Source of the DNA: Pseudomonas sp. efr-133-TYG-5 | Lineage (GTDB): Bacteria > Pseudomonadota > Gammaproteobacteria > Pseudomonadales > Pseudomonadaceae | Reading direction: 5' to 3' | DNA length: 64,000 nucleotides | Assembly (NCBI RefSeq): GCF_030209175.1 | Contig: NZ_JARVSM010000004.1 | Location: 186,001-250,000 of the forward strand | Part shown: in pieces, positions 1-8,474 of the stretch | Numbering within the stretch: the stretch's first letter is position 1 | How the letters are laid out: every line of letters begins with the position of its first letter | Program-made: the position numbers and the translations under genes | The notes under the pieces: model-generated | Told to the model about the DNA's origin: nothing | The model's database searches: none | The model's input: the letters and a program-made list of their open reading frames with translations, nothing else

Positions 1-213
1 GTAGATCCGCGCCAGGCGCCGGCGGCCGCTGGCGTCCTTGATGAAAGCGATCTTCTTCAGCGCCACGTTGCCGTCGAGCAATTCGACACCAACGTTGCTG
101 CAATGCTGCTTGACCCGTTCCAGCGCCCGCTCGCGCAGGCCGTGGTTGTGCCATAGCCACGCGCCGGCAGCGGCGAACAGCATCAGCACGAAGATATTTT
201 CGAGGGTCAGCAT
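1..213 (-). CDS. DUF3301 domain-containing protein (partial, C-terminus outside window)
   Basis: The first 71 residues of a small protein are visible; the gene runs off the left edge. It begins MLTLENIFVLMLFAAAGAWL, a single hydrophobic segment at residues 3-20, followed by a WHNHGLRERAL stretch and a basic cytoplasmic-looking part. This matches the start of the DUF3301 family of small proteobacterial membrane-anchored proteins, as I recall it. The function is unknown. The ATG at 213 is the only sensible start, because it directly precedes the hydrophobic segment. The gene is divergent from pdxY across 117 bp. Confidence 0.7.
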   Translation of the reverse strand, partial: MLTLENIFVLMLFAAAGAWLWHNHGLRERALERVKQHCSNVGVELLDGNVALKKIAFIKDASGRRRLARIY

Positions 214-330
214 CAACGAGTAACTCCAAAAGATGGCATCAGCTTAACTGCGTCGCCGGTCTGTCGTACAGGCTGCGTTTCGTCGCATACTGCGCGGCTC
301 GAATTTCAATCGTTTTACGGAAAAACCCGA

Positions 331-1203
331 ATGAAACGTACGCCACATCTGCTCGCCATCCAGTCCCACGTGGTTTTCGGCCACGCCGGCAACAGCGCTG
401 CGGTTTTTCCGATGCAGCGGGTCGGGGTGAATGTCTGGCCGCTGAACACGGTGCAGTTCTCCAACCATACTCAGTACGGCCAGTGGGCCGGGGAAGTGCT
501 GGCGCCGCAGCAGATCCCGGCGCTGGTCGAAGGCATCGCCGCGATCGGCGAGCTGGGCAATTGCGACGCGGTGCTGTCCGGCTATCTGGGCAGCGCGGCG
601 CAGGGCCGGGCGATTCTCGGGGGCGTGGCGCGCATCAAATCGGTCAATCCCAAGGCGCTGTATCTGTGCGACCCGGTGATGGGCCATCCGGAAAAAGGCT
701 GCAGCGTACCGGCGGAGGTCAGCGACTTCCTGCTCGAGGAAGCGGCGGCGGTGGCGGACTTCATGTGTCCGAACCAGCTGGAGCTGGACAGTTTCTCCGG
801 GCGCAAGCCGCAGTCGCTGTTCGATTGCCTGGCCATGGCACGGGCGCTGCTGGCACGCGGGCCGAAAGCGGTGCTGGTCAAGCATCTGGACTACCCGGGC
901 AAGCCGGCCGATGGTTTTGAAATGTTGCTGGTGACCGCCGAGGGCAGCTGGCATCTGCGCCGGCCGTTGCTGGCGTTTCCCCGGCAGCCGGTGGGCGTGG
1001 GCGACCTGACGTCCGGCCTGTTCCTGGCGCGGGTGTTGCTGGGCGACAGCCTGGTAGCGGCGTTCGAATTCACGGCGGCCGCGGTGCACGAGGTGCTGCT
1101 GGAAACCCAGGCGTGCGCCAGTTACGAGTTGCAACTGGTGCGGGCGCAGGACCGGATTGCGCATCCACGGGTGAAGTTCGAGGCCACCGCGATCAGTCTG
1201 TAA
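331..1203 (+). CDS. pdxY: Pyridoxal kinase PdxY
   Basis: This enzyme phosphorylates pyridoxal with ATP to give pyridoxal 5'-phosphate in the B6 salvage pathway, in the cytoplasm. The 290-residue product has the usual family length. It opens with LAIQSHVVFGHAGNSAAVFP, the substrate-side signature of the PdxK/PdxY branch of ribokinase-like kinases, and carries the anion-hole and catalytic motif GVGD near residues 222-225, with Asp225 as the expected catalytic base. CDPVMG near residues 113-118 is also typical. It stands alone: an oppositely oriented thioesterase follows after a degenerate REP pair. The choice of PdxY over PdxK rests on the overall sequence and is reasonably safe. Confidence 0.92.
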   Translation: MKRTPHLLAIQSHVVFGHAGNSAAVFPMQRVGVNVWPLNTVQFSNHTQYGQWAGEVLAPQQIPALVEGIAAIGELGNCDAVLSGYLGSAAQGRAILGGVARIKSVNPKALYLCDPVMGHPEKGCSVPAEVSDFLLEEAAAVADFMCPNQLELDSFSGRKPQSLFDCLAMARALLARGPKAVLVKHLDYPGKPADGFEMLLVTAEGSWHLRRPLLAFPRQPVGVGDLTSGLFLARVLLGDSLVAAFEFTAAAVHEVLLETQACASYELQLVRAQDRIAHPRVKFEATAISL

Positions 1204-1218
1204 GACTGCGTTGCCCTC

Positions 1219-1286
1219 ATTCGCGAGCAGGCTCGCTGCTACAGGTTCAGCGTCAACCCTGTGGCAGCGAGTCTGTTCACGAAAGC
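1219..1286. repeat. REP doublet (REPIN-like), copy 1
   Basis: TTCGCGAGCAGGCTCGCTGC at about 1220 is followed, in inverted orientation, by a degenerate mate GTGGCAGCGAGTCTGTTCAC at 1261. The pair forms a long imperfect hairpin between the convergent pdxY and thioesterase genes. The second arm has decayed compared with other copies in the window. Confidence 0.75.
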
Positions 1287-1308
1287 GATCGGCAGATCGC
1301 TATCGATC

Positions 1309-1791
1309 TCAGGCGTCGCCCTTGATTTCCTGATAACGCTTTTCCAGTTCCTGGCGAATCTGCCGGCGCTGTTGGGCCTGCATGTAGCGGCGCTTGTCTT
1401 CGCTGTTCTGCGGCTGCAGCGGTGGCACCGGCGCCGGTTTACGCTGGTCATCCACGGCGACCATGGTGAAGAAGCAGCTGTTGGTGTGGCGCACCGAGCG
1501 TTCGCGGATGTTCTCGGTCACCACTTTGATGCCGACTTCCATCGAGGTGTTGCCGGTGTAGTTGACCGAGGCCAGAAAGGTCACCAGTTCGCCGACATGG
1601 ATCGGCTCGCGGAAAATCACCTGATCGACCGACAGGGTCACCACGTAGCGGCCGGCATAGCGGCTGGCGCAGGCATAAGCCACTTCGTCGAGGTATTTGA
1701 GCAGGGTGCCGCCGTGGACATTGCCAGAGAAGTTGGCCATGTCGGGGGTCATCAGTACCGTCATCGACAGCTGGGCGTTTCCGGGTTCCAT
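1309..1791 (-). CDS. Hotdog-fold acyl-CoA thioesterase
   Basis: This is a predicted cytoplasmic acyl-CoA hydrolase of the YciA/BACH-like 4HBT branch, 160 residues long. The NFSGNVHGGTLLKYLDEVAY stretch near residues 20-39 is the hotdog helix that contains the conserved Asp/Glu, and the barrel is followed by a charged C-terminal tail (QQRRQIRQELEKRYQEIKGD) usual in this subgroup. The ATG at 1791 is preferred to an upstream TTG at 1809 because GAGAAC lies just before it and the protein then begins with the conserved MEPGNAQL. The physiological substrate cannot be read from the sequence. A second hotdog thioesterase lies at 43034-43438. Confidence 0.88.
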   Translation of the reverse strand: MEPGNAQLSMTVLMTPDMANFSGNVHGGTLLKYLDEVAYACASRYAGRYVVTLSVDQVIFREPIHVGELVTFLASVNYTGNTSMEVGIKVVTENIRERSVRHTNSCFFTMVAVDDQRKPAPVPPLQPQNSEDKRRYMQAQQRRQIRQELEKRYQEIKGDA

Positions 1792-2072
1792 AACGTTCTC
1801 ACGGGTCAAGGCAGGGTTGCTGGAAGAAGCACCTCTGTGGGCGCCTGGTCGCTTTTCAAAACCACCGTTATCGGGACGCCAGACGACCGGCCGCCGTCAC
1901 GCCCGGATCGATCTGTTTCCATATATTGCACCGCCTTTCAGGCGGAAGTCGCGGTGTTACCCTGCGAAAGCCCGGCCCGAGGGCGATTCCTACACCAGAA
2001 GCGGATTTTTACTTAGTTCGTTCAGACATTTCCGATGCCTGCGCGAGCCTCGTCATTCAAGGAGCCCACGCC

Positions 2073-3836
2073 ATGCATGCCATCAGTTTTATTCAGGATC
2101 TGGCAGTGATCATGCTGGTCGCGGGTGTGGTGACCGTGCTGTTTCACCGCTTCAAGCAACCGGTGGTGCTGGGCTACATCGTCGCCGGATTCATCATCGG
2201 CCCGCACACGCCGCCCTTCGGTTTGATCCACGACGAAGAAACCATCAAGACTCTCGCCGAACTGGGGGTGATCTTCCTGATGTTCTGTCTCGGGCTCGAG
2301 TTCAGCCTGCGCAAATTGTTCAAGGTGGGGGCCACGGCGTTTATCGCGGCGTTCCTCGAGATCGTGCTGATGATCTGGATCGGCTACGAGATTGGCCGCT
2401 GGTTCGACTGGAACACCATGGATTCGCTGTTCCTGGGCGCGATCCTGGCGATTTCCTCGACCACCATCATCGTCAAGGCCCTCAACGACCTGAAGATGAA
2501 GAACGAGCGCTTCGCCCAGCTGATCTTCGGCGTGCTGATCGTCGAGGACATCCTCGGTATCGGCATCATTGCCTTGCTGTCGAGCATCGCTGTCAGCGGC
2601 ACGGTGAGTTCCGGCGAGGTGTTTTCCACGGTCGGCAAACTCTCGCTGTTCATGATCGTCGCCCTGGTCATCGGCATTCTGCTGGTGCCGCGGCTGCTGG
2701 CCTATGTGGCCAGATTCGACAGCAACGAAATGCTGCTGATTACCGTGCTGGGCCTGTGCTTCGGCTTCTGCCTGCTGGTGGTCAAGCTCGAGTACAGCAT
2801 GGTGCTGGGGGCGTTCCTGATTGGCGCGATCATGGCCGAGTCGCGGCAGCTGCTGAAAATCGAGCGGCTGATCGAGCCGGTACGCGATCTGTTCAGTGCG
2901 ATTTTCTTCGTCGCCATCGGCCTGATGCTCGACCCGATGATTCTTCTGCAATATGCGTGGCCGATTGCCGTGATCACCGTCGCCGTGGTGCTGGGCAAGA
3001 TGCTGTCCTGCGGCCTCGGGGCGTTTATCGCCGGCAATGATGGACGCACCTCACTGCGGGTCGGCATGGGGCTGTCACAGATTGGCGAATTCTCCTTCAT
3101 CATCGCCGCGCTGGGCATGACCCTGCAGGTCACCAGCAATTTCCTCTATCCGGTGGCCGTAGCGGTTTCGGTGATCACCACGCTGCTGACGCCGTACCTG
3201 ATCCGCGCTGCCGATCCGCTGTCGATCAAGTTGTCCGCTGCTATGCCCAAGCGTCTCGGCCGGGTGTTCGGCCTGTACGGCGAATGGCTGCGCAGCATCC
3301 AGCCGCAAGGCGAGGGCGCGATGCTGGCGGCGATGATTCGGCGGATTCTGTTGCAAGTCGGGGTCAATCTGGCGCTGGTGATCGCGATTTTCTTCAGCGG
3401 CGCGTTCTTCGCCGGTCGCCTGTCGGTGTGGATGCAGGACTGGATCAGCGATCCGAGCTGGCAGAAAGCGTTGATCTGGGGCGGGGCATTACTGCTGTCG
3501 CTGCCGTTTTTGATCGCTGCCTATCGCAAGCTCAAGGCGCTGTCGATGCTGCTGGCGGAGATGGGCGTGAAGCCGGAGATGGCCGGACGGCACACGCAGC
3601 GAGTGCGTCGGGTGATCGCCGAAGTGATCCCGATCCTCTCGCTGCTGGTGATTTTCCTGCTGCTGGCAGCCTTGTCGGCCAGCATCCTGCCGACCAACAA
3701 GTTGCTGGTGCTGATTGCCGTGGTTACGGCCGCCGTAGCGGCGCTGCTGTGGCGCTGGTTCATCCGCGTGCACACGCGGATGCAGGTGGCCCTGCTGGAA
3801 ACCCTCGACAACCACAAGGAATCGCCGGGGCATTGA
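2073..3836 (+). CDS. CPA2-family cation:proton antiporter (KefB/YbaL-like) without TrkA-N
   Basis: This is an inner-membrane monovalent cation/proton antiporter of 587 residues. The first ~385 residues hold about 12 hydrophobic segments of the Na_H_Exchanger domain, with family features such as FKQPVVLGYIVAGFIIGPHT, GLEFSLRKL, IVEDILGI and GLSQIGEFSFI. In KefB/KefC/YbaL the membrane domain is followed by a Rossmann TrkA-N domain. Here the last ~170 residues instead hold a short basic stretch and at least three more hydrophobic segments, and no GxGxxG nucleotide-binding motif is visible. The start at 2073 follows AAGGAG at 2059-2064; the open frame extends further upstream but without protein-like features. 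The transported ion is not determinable. Confidence 0.85.
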   Translation: MHAISFIQDLAVIMLVAGVVTVLFHRFKQPVVLGYIVAGFIIGPHTPPFGLIHDEETIKTLAELGVIFLMFCLGLEFSLRKLFKVGATAFIAAFLEIVLMIWIGYEIGRWFDWNTMDSLFLGAILAISSTTIIVKALNDLKMKNERFAQLIFGVLIVEDILGIGIIALLSSIAVSGTVSSGEVFSTVGKLSLFMIVALVIGILLVPRLLAYVARFDSNEMLLITVLGLCFGFCLLVVKLEYSMVLGAFLIGAIMAESRQLLKIERLIEPVRDLFSAIFFVAIGLMLDPMILLQYAWPIAVITVAVVLGKMLSCGLGAFIAGNDGRTSLRVGMGLSQIGEFSFIIAALGMTLQVTSNFLYPVAVAVSVITTLLTPYLIRAADPLSIKLSAAMPKRLGRVFGLYGEWLRSIQPQGEGAMLAAMIRRILLQVGVNLALVIAIFFSGAFFAGRLSVWMQDWISDPSWQKALIWGGALLLSLPFLIAAYRKLKALSMLLAEMGVKPEMAGRHTQRVRRVIAEVIPILSLLVIFLLLAALSASILPTNKLLVLIAVVTAAVAALLWRWFIRVHTRMQVALLETLDNHKESPGH

Positions 3837-3858
3837 CCACCCGGGGGCAGCGGACGGA

Positions 3859-4266
3859 TCAGCTTTCCAGCCAGACGTCCCGCGCCCAGTGCCAGACCGA
3901 TTCCCATGACTCTTCGGTGATCAGCTCTTCTTCGCCGGACCACAGCACCACGGTGCCGTCTTCTTCGACGCAGTAGTAATTGTCGCCGTCCTGGCAGATC
4001 GGGATCAGGTCGCGCGGCACGCCGGCGTCCCAGGCGTTGGCGGCGACATCCGGCAGGTAGGTGTGGGATTGCGGATCGGTGACGGTCACCGGCTCCAGAC
4101 TGCCGTAAACCACGTCGCTGACGGTCAGCAGGAATTCCTTGAAGACGAACGGGATGTTGATGAACAGTTCTTCTTCGATTTCCACCAGCTGGTCTTCGTC
4201 GGGCAACTCCAGAGGAACCGGTACCGGTTCGTTGGCTTCGCGCAGTTGTTCGATGATTTCTTCCAC
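3859..4266 (-). CDS. SMI1/KNR4 (SUKH) family protein
   Basis: This 135-residue acidic protein has the SUKH fold signature: an N-terminal helix EEIIEQLREANEP, then LPDEDQLVEIEEELFINIPFVFKEFLLTVSD, and a late hydrophobic WESVWHWARDVW. SUKH proteins are often immunity proteins against toxins, but this one has no toxin neighbour: convergent to it is an antiporter gene and behind it a Tim44 gene. A housekeeping role is therefore equally possible. GYYC-like NYYCVEEDGTVVLWS near residues 97-110 is typical of the family. No signal peptide is visible. Confidence 0.8.
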   Translation of the reverse strand: MEEIIEQLREANEPVPVPLELPDEDQLVEIEEELFINIPFVFKEFLLTVSDVVYGSLEPVTVTDPQSHTYLPDVAANAWDAGVPRDLIPICQDGDNYYCVEEDGTVVLWSGEEELITEESWESVWHWARDVWLES

Positions 4267-4349
4267 GTCCGGGATCCTCTTGCTTGAATGGCGCGGTTTA
4301 TATGGGCCGGTTTATACAGTAGCTCGCTATAGATGCAACCGCGAAATAG

Positions 4350-4375
4350 AAAACCCCGGCCGAGGCCGGGGTTTT
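4350..4375 (-). terminator. Rho-independent terminator after the Tim44-domain gene
   Basis: A perfect 12-bp GC-rich stem with A/T ends and a 2-nt loop (AAAACCCCGGCC / GGCCGGGGTTTT) lies 30 bp past the stop of the gene ending at 4405. It is symmetrical and could work in both directions. Confidence 0.85.
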
Positions 4376-4404
4376 CATTACCGCGAAACGCATCGTGCAG
4401 GGGA

Positions 4405-5277
4405 TCAGCCGTTCTGGCGGATACCGGCGACCAGCCAAGGCTGGTTGTCGCCCTGCGGACGTTCCATGTTCCAGCTTTCGCTGAACACTTCGCCCTGGTC
4501 GAAGCGCGAGGTCTTCGACACGCCGCTGAAGGTCAGGGTGGCGATGGTCTTGTCGGCGCGATCGTCGACACCGTCCAGTTGTACCTGGAGATTGTCGATG
4601 TAGGTCGACTGGAAGCCGTCACCCAGATCGGCACGCTCACGCTTGAGGAACTCGAGCATTTGCGGGGTCACGAACTCGGCGATCTTGTCCATTTCGTTGG
4701 CGTCCCAGTGCTGCTGCAGCGCCTGGAAGTGGCTGCGCGCGGCTTCAAGGAAACGCTGTTCGTTGAACCAGGCTGGTGCATTGATCACCGGACGGGCGGC
4801 AGGTGCTGCCGAGCCACCGAAGATCGAGCCCATGGCTGCTGGCTTCTGTTCGAACACTTCACGCTGCATCGGCGCGCCGGCCGGAGCCAGATGCTCCTGC
4901 TGCTTGCGTCGACGGGCGGCGATGAAGCGGAAGATCACGAACGCGATCACGGCCATGATCAGGATGTCGAAGATCTGCATGCCCTGGAAGCCGCCGCCCA
5001 TGAACATCGAGGCGAGCAGGCCACCGGCGGCGATACCGGCCAACGGGCCGAGCCATTTCGACGCGCCGCCGGCCTTGGCCGCGGCACCGGCAGCGCCGGC
5101 AGCACCCGCGGTCGCTGCTGCGCCGCCCATGCCTGGAGAAGAAGGAGCCATCTGGCTGGTCTGGTGCGTCGGCGCAGCGCCGGCGCTTTTGCCACCACCG
5201 AAGCGCTTGGCGTTGGCGTCGAGGCTCATCGTCAGGCCGATGCACAACGCCATGGCGATGCTAAGAAAACGTTTCAT
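4405..5277 (-). CDS. Tim44-like domain protein, membrane-anchored
   Basis: This 290-residue protein begins with a signal-like segment (MKRFLSIAMALCIGLTMSLDANA), followed by a Gly/Ala-rich stretch, a second hydrophobic segment near residues 105-120 (IFDILIMAVIAFVIFRFIAA) with a basic stop RRRKQQ, and a C-terminal Tim44/TIM44-like domain from about residue 160 (FNEQRFLEAARSHFQALQQH onwards). Bacterial members of this architecture are common, but their role is not established; an association with membrane protein biogenesis is only inferred from the mitochondrial family. The ATG at 5277 is chosen because it starts the signal segment; the longer frame to 5313 adds nothing recognisable. Confidence 0.82.
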   Translation of the reverse strand: MKRFLSIAMALCIGLTMSLDANAKRFGGGKSAGAAPTHQTSQMAPSSPGMGGAAATAGAAGAAGAAAKAGGASKWLGPLAGIAAGGLLASMFMGGGFQGMQIFDILIMAVIAFVIFRFIAARRRKQQEHLAPAGAPMQREVFEQKPAAMGSIFGGSAAPAARPVINAPAWFNEQRFLEAARSHFQALQQHWDANEMDKIAEFVTPQMLEFLKRERADLGDGFQSTYIDNLQVQLDGVDDRADKTIATLTFSGVSKTSRFDQGEVFSESWNMERPQGDNQPWLVAGIRQNG

Positions 5278-5453
5278 AAAGGGAATTCCCGTTTGTGGAG
5301 ACACGCGCGCCATGTTGCACAGCTGAAGTGTTACTGGCTAGCGAGAGAGTGTTTCGGGCTTTTGCCTGACAGGTTACGTTCAGCTCGGTCGAGGCAATAA
5401 GGCTATGTACTTTTGTCTGTAGGAAAAAGAGATAGGTTCAGTGAGAGATTGGC

Positions 5454-5894
5454 TTAACGACGCAGCGCCAACAACACCACGCCCGCAGTGATCAGCCCGA
5501 TGCCGCCCCATTGGCGCACGTCGAGTTTCTCTCCCAACAGCGCCACGCCGATCACGGCCACCAGCACCACGCTGAGCTTGTCCACCGGCGCCACCAGGGA
5601 AGCCGGGCCGAGCTTCAGCGCGCGGAAGTAGCACAGCCACGAAGCGCCTGTGGCCAGACCCGAGAGAAGCAGGAACAGGTAGCTTTTGGCGGAGATCGAG
5701 CTCAATGACTGATATTGGCCCGTTGCGTACAAAATCAAGGCCAGGCTGACCAGCACCACGACCGTGCGCAGCAGCGTGGCGAAGTCGGAGTTGACGTTTT
5801 CGATGCCAATCTTCGCGAAGATCGCGGTCAGCGCAGCGAAGGTGGCCGAGAGCAGGGCCCAGAACGTCCAGGAAGAAAAGAAGCCTGAGCCCAT
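5454..5894 (-). CDS. Small EamA-family (DMT) transporter, single repeat
   Basis: This 146-residue inner-membrane protein has five hydrophobic segments (for example FWALLSATFAALTAIFAKIG, LRTVVVLVSLALILYATG, GGIGLITAGVVLLAL). It corresponds to one EamA repeat, whereas ordinary DMT exporters have two in about 290 residues. Half-size EamA proteins probably work as dimers. The motif LVAPVDKLSVVLVAVIGVALLGE near residues 100-122 is the usual end of an EamA repeat. The substrate is unknown. It lies 176 bp upstream of the Tim44 gene on the same strand and 6033-ended uvrD lies behind it after a REP doublet. Confidence 0.85.
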   Translation of the reverse strand: MGSGFFSSWTFWALLSATFAALTAIFAKIGIENVNSDFATLLRTVVVLVSLALILYATGQYQSLSSISAKSYLFLLLSGLATGASWLCYFRALKLGPASLVAPVDKLSVVLVAVIGVALLGEKLDVRQWGGIGLITAGVVLLALRR

Positions 5895-5930
5895 GGCGAT
5901 TTCCTTGATAGATCACTCAATGGCAAACCC

Positions 5931-6020
5931 TGTGGGGGCGAGCCTGCTCGCGAAAGCCCCGCTGCGGTGTATCGGATACACCGAGGCGATTTCATTCGCG
6001 AGCAGGCTCACTGCCACACA
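5931..6020. repeat. REP doublet (REPIN-like), copy 2
   Basis: Two inverted copies, GGGCGAGCCTGCTCGCGAAA at 5936 and its mate TTCGCGAGCAGGCTCACTGC at 5995, enclose about 40 bp of unrelated sequence that also contains GGTGTATCGGATACACC, itself a hairpin. It sits between the EamA gene and the 3' end of uvrD. Confidence 0.85.
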
Positions 6021-6032
6021 AAAGCGAACCGG

Positions 6033-8216
6033 TCAGATTGCTTCCAGCTTGGCGTAACCGAGCATCAGCCACTTGCTGCCTTCGCTGAAATTCACCTGCA
6101 CCCGCGCCTGGGCGCCGGCGCCTTCGAAGTTGAGGATCACGCCGTCGCCGAAGATCGAATGGCGTACGGCCTGGCCGAGGCTGAAGCCGGTCTCCGGGAT
6201 CTCGCTGCCGCTGAACAGGTTGCTGCCGCTCATCGACTGATTGCCGCCGAACGGACGGCTGACGCTGTTGGACAGGCGCACTTCCTGGATCAGACCCTTC
6301 GGCACTTCGCGGACGAAACGCGAAACCTTGTTGTAGGTCTCGCTGCCGTACAGGCGTCGGGTTTCGGCGTAGGTCATCACCAGATTCTGCATCGCCCGGG
6401 TGATGCCGACGTAGGCCAGGCGTCGTTCTTCTTCAAGGCGTCCGGGTTCTTCCAGGCTCATCTTGTGCGGGAACAGGCCTTCTTCCATGCCCACCAGGAA
6501 CACGTAGGGGAATTCCAGGCCCTTGGCGCTGTGCAGGGTCATCAGCTGGATGCTGTCTTCGTGTTCGTCGGCCTGGGTGTCGCCAGCCTCCAGCGACGCG
6601 TGACCGAGGAATGCCGCCAGGGGGGTCAGCTCTTCGTCGTCTTCGGTGTTCTCGAAGTTGCGCGCGGCGCTGACCAGTTCCTCAAGGTTTTCCACCCGGG
6701 CCTGGCCTTTCTCGCCTTTTTCCGCTTCGTGGTAGGCGATCAGGCCGGACTGTTCGATGACGGTCTGGGTCATCAGGTGCAGCGGCATCTCGGCGCATTT
6801 GGCGGCGAGGTTTTCGATCAGCTCGATAAAGGCGCCGAGGGCGCTGGCGGCGCGCCCGGTCAGACCTTTATTGGCCACCAGTTGGCGCATCGCTTCCCAC
6901 ATCGAGACATCGCTGTGGCGCGCATGCTCGCGGATCGCCTCGACGGTTTTCTCGCCGATGCCGCGGGCCGGGACGTTGATCACCCGCTCCAGCGCCGCGT
7001 CGTTGCCGCGACCTTCGAGCAGGCGCAGGTAGGCCATGGCGTTCTTGATTTCGGCGCGTTCGAAGAAGCGCTGGCCACCGTAGATGCGGTATGGAATGCG
7101 CTCGCGCAGCAAGGCTTCTTCGAGCACGCGCGATTGCGCGTTGGAGCGGTACAGAATCGCGATATCACTGCGCGCCAGGCCGGTTTTCAGCGCGCTTTCG
7201 ATGGTTTCGACCACGTAGCGTGCTTCGTCGTGTTCGTTGAACGCGGCGTACAGATTGATCGCCTCGCCGTCGCCGCCGTCCGTCCACAGCTCTTTGCCCA
7301 GGCGTCCGGTGTTGTTGGCGATCAAGGCGTTGGCGGCCTTGAGGATGCCGGCGGTGGAGCGATAGTTCTGCTCCAGGCGAATGGTCACCGAGTCCGGGAA
7401 ATCGGAGGAATACTGGTGGATGTTCTCGATTTTCGCGCCGCGCCAGCCGTAGATCGACTGGTCGTCGTCGCCGACCACCATCAGGCTGTCGCCGCCCTTG
7501 CCCAGCAGACGCAACCAGGCGTACTGCACGGCGTTGGTGTCCTGGAACTCGTCCACCAGGATGTGCCGGAAGCGCTTCTGGTAATGCGCCAGCAGGCCCG
7601 GGTGGTCGCGCCACAGGTCGAGGGCACGCAGCAGCAGTTCGGAGAAATCGATGACGCCGGCACGCTGGCACGCCGCCTCATAGGCTTCGTAGATGCCGCG
7701 CATGGTGGCGAGGAACAGGTCGCCGCTGGCCTGAATGTGCTGCGGACGCAGGCCTTCGTCTTTCTGCCCGTTGATGAACCATTGCGCCTGGCGCGCCGGC
7801 CAGCGTTGTTCGTCCAGCCCCAGCTCGCGGATCACCCGCTTGACCAGGCGTTGCTGGTCGTCGCTGTCGAGAATCTGGAAGGTCTGGCTCAGGCCGGCTT
7901 CTTGCCAGTGTGCCCGCAGCAGGCGGTGCGCCAGGCCGTGGAAGGTGCCGACCCACATGCCGGCCGGGTTGATCCCCAGCAACTGCTCGATGCGGTGGCG
8001 CATCTCGGCGGCAGCCTTGTTGGTGAAGGTCACCGACAGGATGGAGTGGGGCGAGGCGTTTTCGACCTGGATCAGCCAGGCGATACGGTGCACCAGCACT
8101 CGGGTCTTACCGGAGCCGGCACCGGCCAGGACCAACTGACGGCCGACAGGGGCCGCTACGGCCTGCCGTTGGGCATCGTTGAGGGAGTTCAGCAAAAGGG
8201 AGAGATCATCGCGCAT
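6033..8216 (-). CDS. uvrD: DNA helicase II UvrD
   Basis: This is an SF1A 3'-5' DNA helicase for nucleotide excision repair and mismatch repair; 727 residues, close to the E. coli length. Motifs in order: Q motif LNDAQRQAV, Walker A AGAGSGKT at residues 31-38, motif Ia TFTNKAAAEMRHRI, motif II VDEFQDTNAVQ, motif III GDDDQSIYGWRGA, motif IV LEQNYRS, motif V TLHSAKGLEFPYVFLVGMEEGLFPH and motif VI EEERRLAYVGITRA. The C-terminal Tudor-like end (VRHSIFGDGVILNFEG...) that contacts RNA polymerase is present. The gene is divergent from the GGDEF-EAL gene. Confidence 0.97.
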   Translation of the reverse strand: MRDDLSLLLNSLNDAQRQAVAAPVGRQLVLAGAGSGKTRVLVHRIAWLIQVENASPHSILSVTFTNKAAAEMRHRIEQLLGINPAGMWVGTFHGLAHRLLRAHWQEAGLSQTFQILDSDDQQRLVKRVIRELGLDEQRWPARQAQWFINGQKDEGLRPQHIQASGDLFLATMRGIYEAYEAACQRAGVIDFSELLLRALDLWRDHPGLLAHYQKRFRHILVDEFQDTNAVQYAWLRLLGKGGDSLMVVGDDDQSIYGWRGAKIENIHQYSSDFPDSVTIRLEQNYRSTAGILKAANALIANNTGRLGKELWTDGGDGEAINLYAAFNEHDEARYVVETIESALKTGLARSDIAILYRSNAQSRVLEEALLRERIPYRIYGGQRFFERAEIKNAMAYLRLLEGRGNDAALERVINVPARGIGEKTVEAIREHARHSDVSMWEAMRQLVANKGLTGRAASALGAFIELIENLAAKCAEMPLHLMTQTVIEQSGLIAYHEAEKGEKGQARVENLEELVSAARNFENTEDDEELTPLAAFLGHASLEAGDTQADEHEDSIQLMTLHSAKGLEFPYVFLVGMEEGLFPHKMSLEEPGRLEEERRLAYVGITRAMQNLVMTYAETRRLYGSETYNKVSRFVREVPKGLIQEVRLSNSVSRPFGGNQSMSGSNLFSGSEIPETGFSLGQAVRHSIFGDGVILNFEGAGAQARVQVNFSEGSKWLMLGYAKLEAI

Positions 8217-8394
8217 CGGGGCATTCTAGGGTGCGCCGCAGGCCCGGGCAAACCGAGCTTTGCATTAGCCGATGAAAGTGCTGTTGATGACGACCGGTCG
8301 GTCACTGGCTACAGGCGTTGGCCTGCCTCGCTCTGCGGGTTTTTCCGGGGATCGACGGGGGAAAAGTTTCGCGCAAATTATGATCTGGAGCAGT

Positions 8395-8422
8395 TTGGCA
8401 AGTGGAGCGGCTTGTGTATGCT
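8395..8422 (+). promoter_or_regulatory. Candidate sigma70 promoter of the GGDEF-EAL gene
   Basis: TTGGCA at 8395-8400 and TATGCT at 8417-8422 are separated by 16 bp and lie about 53 bp before the ATG at 8475. Prediction by eye only. Confidence 0.4.
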
Positions 8423-8474
8423 CCGTGCACATTTCGGGCGCGTGCCCGTCCTTATAAGAACAAGAACGTTGCCC

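Noticed and set aside
5967..8474. Upstream extension of the GGDEF-EAL frame over uvrD
   Set aside because: It runs in antisense through a complete uvrD gene; the real start is at 8475, next to the conserved N-terminus.
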